DNA of 8,231 nucleotides from an uncultured Coriobacteriaceae bacterium (lineage in GTDB: Bacteria; Actinomycetota; Coriobacteriia; Coriobacteriales; Eggerthellaceae), in contig USAB01000082.1 of NCBI GenBank assembly GCA_900552585.1, positions 1 through 8,231 on the forward strand, written 5' to 3'. The position numbers were made by a program, and so were the translations under genes. Each line of letters starts with the position of its first letter. The stretch's first letter is position 1. The notes beneath the pieces are model-generated. The model was not told where the DNA came from. It saw nothing but the letters and a program-made list of their open reading frames with translations, and made no database searches. This document shows positions 5,318 through 8,231 of this stretch, piece by piece.

Positions 5318-6484
5318 TTAGCGGTTGACTTTCAGCAGCTCGGCGCGCAATTCTCCTTCGATGCGCGAGATTTCCTCTTCCGCCTGCTGGCGCTTCTCGC
5401 GGCCTTCGGCCTGCACCTGCATCACTTCGTCGAACGTCTTGATAAGCTCCTCGTTTGTATGCTTCAGCGTATCGATGTCCACGATGCCGCGCTCGGATTC
5501 GCGCGCGACGTCCACGGACGTCTGATGCAGCATGTCCGCGTTCTTGCGCAGCAGCTCGTTCGTGGCCTCCGTCACCGCATTCTGCGCCTTCACGGCCCGC
5601 GTGGAGTTCTCGATGCCCAGCGCCAGCACCATCTGGCTCTTCCACAGCGGGATGGTGTTCACGATGGTGGTCTGGATCTTCTCGATCATCACGGCTTCGC
5701 TGTTCTGCACCAGGCGGATCTGCGGCGCCGTCTGCATGGCGATGGTGCGCGTCAGCTGCAGGTCGGAGATCTTCTTCTCCAGGCGCTCGCATTTCGCTTC
5801 CAGGTCCTGGACGGCCTGGGCGTCTTCGGTCCTGCCCGACGCCTGCGCCTTCGCGCGCAGGCCCGCCAGCTCGCCTTCTCGGACGGCCTTCAGCGCCTTC
5901 TTGCCGGCCAGGATGTACATGGACAGCTCCCTGAAGTACTCCAGGTTAAGGTCGTACAGCTTGTCCAGCATGGCCGCATCCTTCATCAGCTTCATCTGAT
6001 GCGCCTGCAGCACCTTCACGGTCTTCTCGATGTTGCCCTCGGCCTTGTCGTATTTCGCGCGCATGCTCTCCATCTTGTTCGCGCCGCGCTTGAACAGGCC
6101 GCGCAGGCCCTTCTCGTCTTCCACGTCGAAGCTGCGCAGGTCCGTGACCACGCCGGCCAGCAGGTCGCCGATTTCGCCCAGGTCCTGCGTGCGCACGCTG
6201 GAGAGCGCTGTCTCCGAGAAGTCCGCCATCTTCTTCTGCGCGCCCGACCCGTACTGCAGGATGGCGTTCGTGCTGTGCACGTCGATCTGCTTTGCGAACT
6301 CGTCGACCTGCGCCAGCTCCTCGGACGACAGCACGCTCTCCTCGTCGGCCAGCTCTCCGGCCTCGGCGGTCGGGGCGGGGGATGCCTCGTCCCCGGAAAG
6401 ATGGCGCGCTATGGTTGCGGCGGAGTCCTCGTAATCGTCTTCGGGCAGGTCCGCATCGAACGTGAGTTTGATGTTGTCGCTCAT
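5318..6484 (-). CDS. telA: TelA-family toxic anion resistance protein
   Basis: This 388-residue cytoplasmic protein has full TelA family length. An acidic, low-complexity N-terminal tail (about 1-55) is followed by a largely alpha-helical body. Visible family hallmarks are KLYDLNLEYFRELSMYILAG (about 175-194), QTAPQIRLVQNSEAVMIEKI (251-270) and TIPLWKSQMVLALG (277-290), and there is a long coiled coil at about 205-245 and again at 340-385. Members have been linked with tellurite tolerance and with resistance to envelope-active antimicrobials, but the biochemical role is unknown. Its ATG overlaps the xpaC stop (ATGA), and a GGAGG site lies nine bases upstream within xpaC, so translation is coupled. 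The pair matches the xpaC-yaaN neighbourhood known from Bacillus. I see no terminator after the gene. Confidence 0.93.
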   Translation of the reverse strand: MSDNIKLTFDADLPEDDYEDSAATIARHLSGDEASPAPTAEAGELADEESVLSSEELAQVDEFAKQIDVHSTNAILQYGSGAQKKMADFSETALSSVRTQDLGEIGDLLAGVVTDLRSFDVEDEKGLRGLFKRGANKMESMRAKYDKAEGNIEKTVKVLQAHQMKLMKDAAMLDKLYDLNLEYFRELSMYILAGKKALKAVREGELAGLRAKAQASGRTEDAQAVQDLEAKCERLEKKISDLQLTRTIAMQTAPQIRLVQNSEAVMIEKIQTTIVNTIPLWKSQMVLALGIENSTRAVKAQNAVTEATNELLRKNADMLHQTSVDVARESERGIVDIDTLKHTNEELIKTFDEVMQVQAEGREKRQQAEEEISRIEGELRAELLKVNR

Positions 6485-7008
6485 TGTTTGTTGCCTCCAG
6501 CTTTCTTGTCGAACGGGTCTTCGGTCAGGCCGTCTTGCGCCAACACGGCGTTCAGCACCGAGATGTCCGTGGAGACATCCCAGGTCATTTCCCTGAACAG
6601 GGAATCATGCAGTTTCGCGAACGCCCGGATCAACGTGTCCAGCGTGTTCTCAATCTCTTGGCGCGACGCTCCGATGCTCTGGCTTTGGATGGGCTGCTCC
6701 GCAAGCTCTGCGTACGCGTCTAGCAACTTGATGGTCAGCGGCAGGTAGTATTCCACCAGCTGGTCCAGCTCGTCGATGACATCCGGGTCCTGCTCCGCGC
6801 GATCGAGGATGCTCTTGACCACCGCATGTATGGCATGTGCCTTCTTCTGGACGGTGTCCGAGCCCAGGTCGGGGATGCGGGCATCGACGTTCTCCAGCAG
6901 CTTGCGCCCTTTGGCCAGGCGCTCCCGCTCTTCGTCGGTCAGCGGCCGGCCCTGCGCCCGTTCGCTTGCCGCCTGCTGGCGCAGCCGCTCGCGCGCCCGC
7001 CTTTCGGC
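6481..7008 (-). CDS. xpaC: XpaC-like protein, C-terminal part (frameshifted)
   Basis: This is the second half of the XpaC-family gene in a different frame from the first. The sequence runs from ERRARERLRQQ through a charged helical linker (TDEERERLAKG) into the conserved domain, with IPDLGSDTVQKKAHAIHAVV and then LDQLVEYYLPLTIKLLDAYA, and ends DPFDKKAGGNKQ. The domain is that of the 5-bromo-4-chloroindolyl phosphate hydrolysis family (XpaC); despite the name, no enzymatic activity is established for most members. An internal GTG at 6820-6822 is the only likely start in this frame, but it splits the conserved domain, so the piece most likely belongs to the upstream half. The stop overlaps the telA start by four bases. 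Confidence 0.75.
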   Translation of the reverse strand, partial: AERRARERLRQQAASERAQGRPLTDEERERLAKGRKLLENVDARIPDLGSDTVQKKAHAIHAVVKSILDRAEQDPDVIDELDQLVEYYLPLTIKLLDAYAELAEQPIQSQSIGASRQEIENTLDTLIRAFAKLHDSLFREMTWDVSTDISVLNAVLAQDGLTEDPFDKKAGGNKQ

Positions 7009-7703
7009 GGGCTGTCGAACCGACGATACGTCTGGTAGTCGTCGTACGCGTCGTCCGTCAGGAACAGGATGTCTTCGTCGCCGTCCAGGTGCCCCTGCAG
7101 GAACAGGTCCTTGTCTATCAGCTTCTCGATGTCCTTCTCGACGTCCTTTTCCGAGCGGCCTGTCTTACATGCCAGGTCGTCCAACTCGATGGAGTCCGCG
7201 GTGCCGATGGCCTTGACGTAGCGCGAGAAGCGGTTCGACAGCTTCATGCGCGAACCGCCGGCCGCGGTTACGCCCACGCTTGCGCCGGTGAGCGCGAGGA
7301 GCGCTGCGGCGGGGATTCCCAGCAGATTCGCGGAGCCTGCCAGCACGCCGATCAGAGCGATGAATGCGGTAGCGCCGAATGAGAACGAGAACATGCCGCC
7401 CAGCACCGCCATCAGCGTGCCGCCGATCTTCATGCCATGGGCGCTTCCGAAGCGCGAGGGGGCAATGCGATTGAACTCGTCAAGCTTCCGATTCTGCTCC
7501 AGGCGCTCGGCTTGCGCGCGCTGGTATTCCTCGTACATCTTGCGGGATGTTTCGGCGGCTTGGGAGATGCCCTCGCCGATGCCCTTTGTGGCAACGCCGA
7601 TGCCCTGCCATACCATTTCCTGGATCTTGCTGAAATCCTGGTGTTCGAGCGCGTCTTGGACGGCGTCGCCTATCTGGTCTCCTATGTTTTTCGGATGCGT
7701 CAC
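6939..7703 (-). CDS. xpaC: XpaC-like membrane protein, N-terminal part (frameshifted)
   Basis: Residues 1-85 are amphipathic and charged. Two hydrophobic segments follow (about 92-118 and 125-148). Residues 165-228 form a small helical domain, with DLACKTGRSEKDVEKDIEKL and then DKDLFLQGHLDGDEDILFLT, that recurs in XpaC-family proteins and looks winged-helix-like. After about base 7010 the frame gives an Arg/Gly-rich nonsense tail and stops at 6939. One missing base in the hairpin CCCGCC-GAAA-GGCGGG (6996-7011) explains this: restoring CCGGCC would give Ser-Pro-Ala-Glu-Arg-Arg and a single protein of about 407 residues. The start is GTG (7701-7703), with GGAGGG three bases upstream, a short spacing. 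A stop upstream in frame rules out a longer protein. A weak -10-like TACTAT (minus strand, 7733-7738) would give a 30-base leader. Confidence 0.78.
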   Translation of the reverse strand: MTHPKNIGDQIGDAVQDALEHQDFSKIQEMVWQGIGVATKGIGEGISQAAETSRKMYEEYQRAQAERLEQNRKLDEFNRIAPSRFGSAHGMKIGGTLMAVLGGMFSFSFGATAFIALIGVLAGSANLLGIPAAALLALTGASVGVTAAGGSRMKLSNRFSRYVKAIGTADSIELDDLACKTGRSEKDVEKDIEKLIDKDLFLQGHLDGDEDILFLTDDAYDDYQTYRRFDSPPKGGRASGCASRRQANGRRAGR

Positions 7704-7929
7704 AGGCCCTCCATCGGGTCAACTTTTCCCTCATAGTATCCCATCGCGGCTGCTGTCGCGCCTTCCGACGGCCGCAGAGCGCCCGCGGCCACGAAAAGAG
7801 GATAAGGCTGCCCGCATCGCGGGCGGTCGTCGGGGGTGAAGGCCGTGCGGTGGTGCGCGCGGGCGCGGACTGGCGTGGGCCGCTACCTGCCGCTACGAAT
7901 CGCTGCATGTTGCCGCCCGCCGCGAGTGC
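7704..7929. other. GC-rich leader region of xpaC, no gene seen
   Basis: These 226 bases between the xpaC start and the second repeat element are GC-rich. I see no convincing ORF; the open frames lack ribosome binding sites and read as Arg-rich or Pro-rich shadow translations. The only regulatory hint is the TACTAT box at 7733-7738. Confidence 0.4.
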
Positions 7930-8165
7930 TGCCAACAGATTCCGTATTTTTGGATGAGAATCGAGGTTGGGAATGGTTTCGGCTACACTAATTTCCGAAC
8001 CGCTGATTTTCCAAACGATGTTGATACGTATAACCCTAGTTCAAATGCCGCAATAAGCTTCTGGGAAAACCTGCTTGATCGGTGTTGCGGGATCCCTATT
8101 CAAGTTAGCGTCGGCAATACCATTCCCAAACGCACTTTTCATCCAAGAATCGCAAATCTGCTGGC
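7930..8165. repeat. inverted-repeat element, copy 2 (236 bases)
   Basis: This is the second copy of the element seen at 4286-4523. The left arm is 7930-7995 (plus) and the right arm is 8103-8165 (minus). The left arm shares CAGATTCCG, ATTTTTGGA, TGGTTTC and CTAATTT with the left arm of copy 1. The right arm shares GCGTTTGGGAATGG, with its CTAA at the same 13-base distance, with the right arm of copy 1. Left arms therefore resemble left arms (ATTCCG), and right arms resemble right arms (TTTGGGAATGG behind TGCG or GTGCG). This shows the whole element was duplicated, not just the arms. The inner spacer is 113 bases against 112 in copy 1, but its sequence is largely different and AT-richer. It lies upstream of xpaC-telA, as copy 1 lies upstream of iorAB. 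Confidence 0.7.
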
Positions 8166-8197
8166 GACGGCTGCCGATAACGGTCATTGGCGGCAGC

Positions 8198-8222
8198 GGC
8201 CCGCGGCGGGCGGCCGCGGGCC
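8198..8222. repeat. very GC-rich hairpin at window edge
   Basis: GGCCCGCGG (8198-8206) and CCGCGGGCC (8214-8222) are perfect nine-base complements around a seven-base loop. No T tract follows within the window. Copy 1 of the repeat element also has a nine-base GC-rich dyad nearby (4165-4199), but on its other side. It may be a terminator or flank of the next gene beyond the window, or part of a larger repeat unit. Confidence 0.45.
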
Positions 8223-8231
8223 AATCCCGCC

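Noticed and set aside
5459..6748. Long 429-residue plus-strand ORF opposite telA
   Set aside because: It is the His/Gln/Leu/Arg-rich antisense shadow of a clear TelA gene in GC-rich DNA.
4286..8165. CRISPR array interpretation of the four repeat arms
   Set aside because: The arms are in opposing orientation, about 65 bases, imperfect and only two per site; no cas gene is present.

Overview
The window looks like two kinds of genomic background joined together. The left end (about 1-1380) carries a small PLDc_N-type membrane protein and a CpoB/YbgF-type lipoprotein with TPR repeats. Such a lipoprotein belongs to a Gram-negative cell envelope, and the style fits a Desulfovibrio/Bilophila-like anaerobe. 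The right part (about 4000-8231, probably including iorA) is GC-rich, uses GTG starts, and carries an XpaC-TelA pair. It also holds a remnant that resembles the N-terminus of the molybdopterin oxidoreductases abundant in Eggerthellaceae (Coriobacteriia). All taxonomic statements are inference from protein style. A metagenomic chimera or a horizontal exchange with its boundary near iorA/iorB should be considered.

Layout, left to right. 1-67: C-terminal tail of an upstream gene (+), overlapping by 4 bases a 72-residue two-helix membrane protein (64-282). 312-1251: cpoB/ybgF (+), broken by a one-base frameshift inside its Ala/Pro linker. 1281-1359: two back-to-back hairpin terminators, one per strand. 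1382-3996: iorB and iorA (-), overlapping by 7 bases, which encode the two subunits of indolepyruvate:ferredoxin oxidoreductase (fermentative breakdown of aromatic amino acids). 3997-4937: a long non-coding stretch with a candidate iorA promoter, a 238-base inverted-repeat element, and several short hairpins and operator-like palindromes. 4938-5281: a small membrane ORF with a strong ribosome binding site, followed by the molybdopterin-oxidoreductase remnant (+). 5318-7703: telA and xpaC (-), overlapping by 4 bases. xpaC is split by a one-base frameshift at a GC hairpin. 7704-8231: a non-coding stretch with a second, 236-base copy of the inverted-repeat element and a very GC-rich hairpin at the window edge.

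The most notable structure is the repeat family. Four arms of about 65 bases form two inward-facing pairs with almost identical overall length (238 and 236). The arms are clearly related but the middles are diverged. One element lies upstream of iorA and the other upstream of xpaC-telA. I do not recognise it as a named element.

Functionally, iorA and iorB form one enzyme, and xpaC and telA form a coupled pair of unknown but probably envelope-stress related role, the same neighbour pair as xpaC-yaaN in Bacillus. The oxidoreductase remnant suggests a lost anaerobic respiratory or dehydroxylating enzyme. I saw no tRNA, rRNA, CRISPR array, transposase or phage gene.
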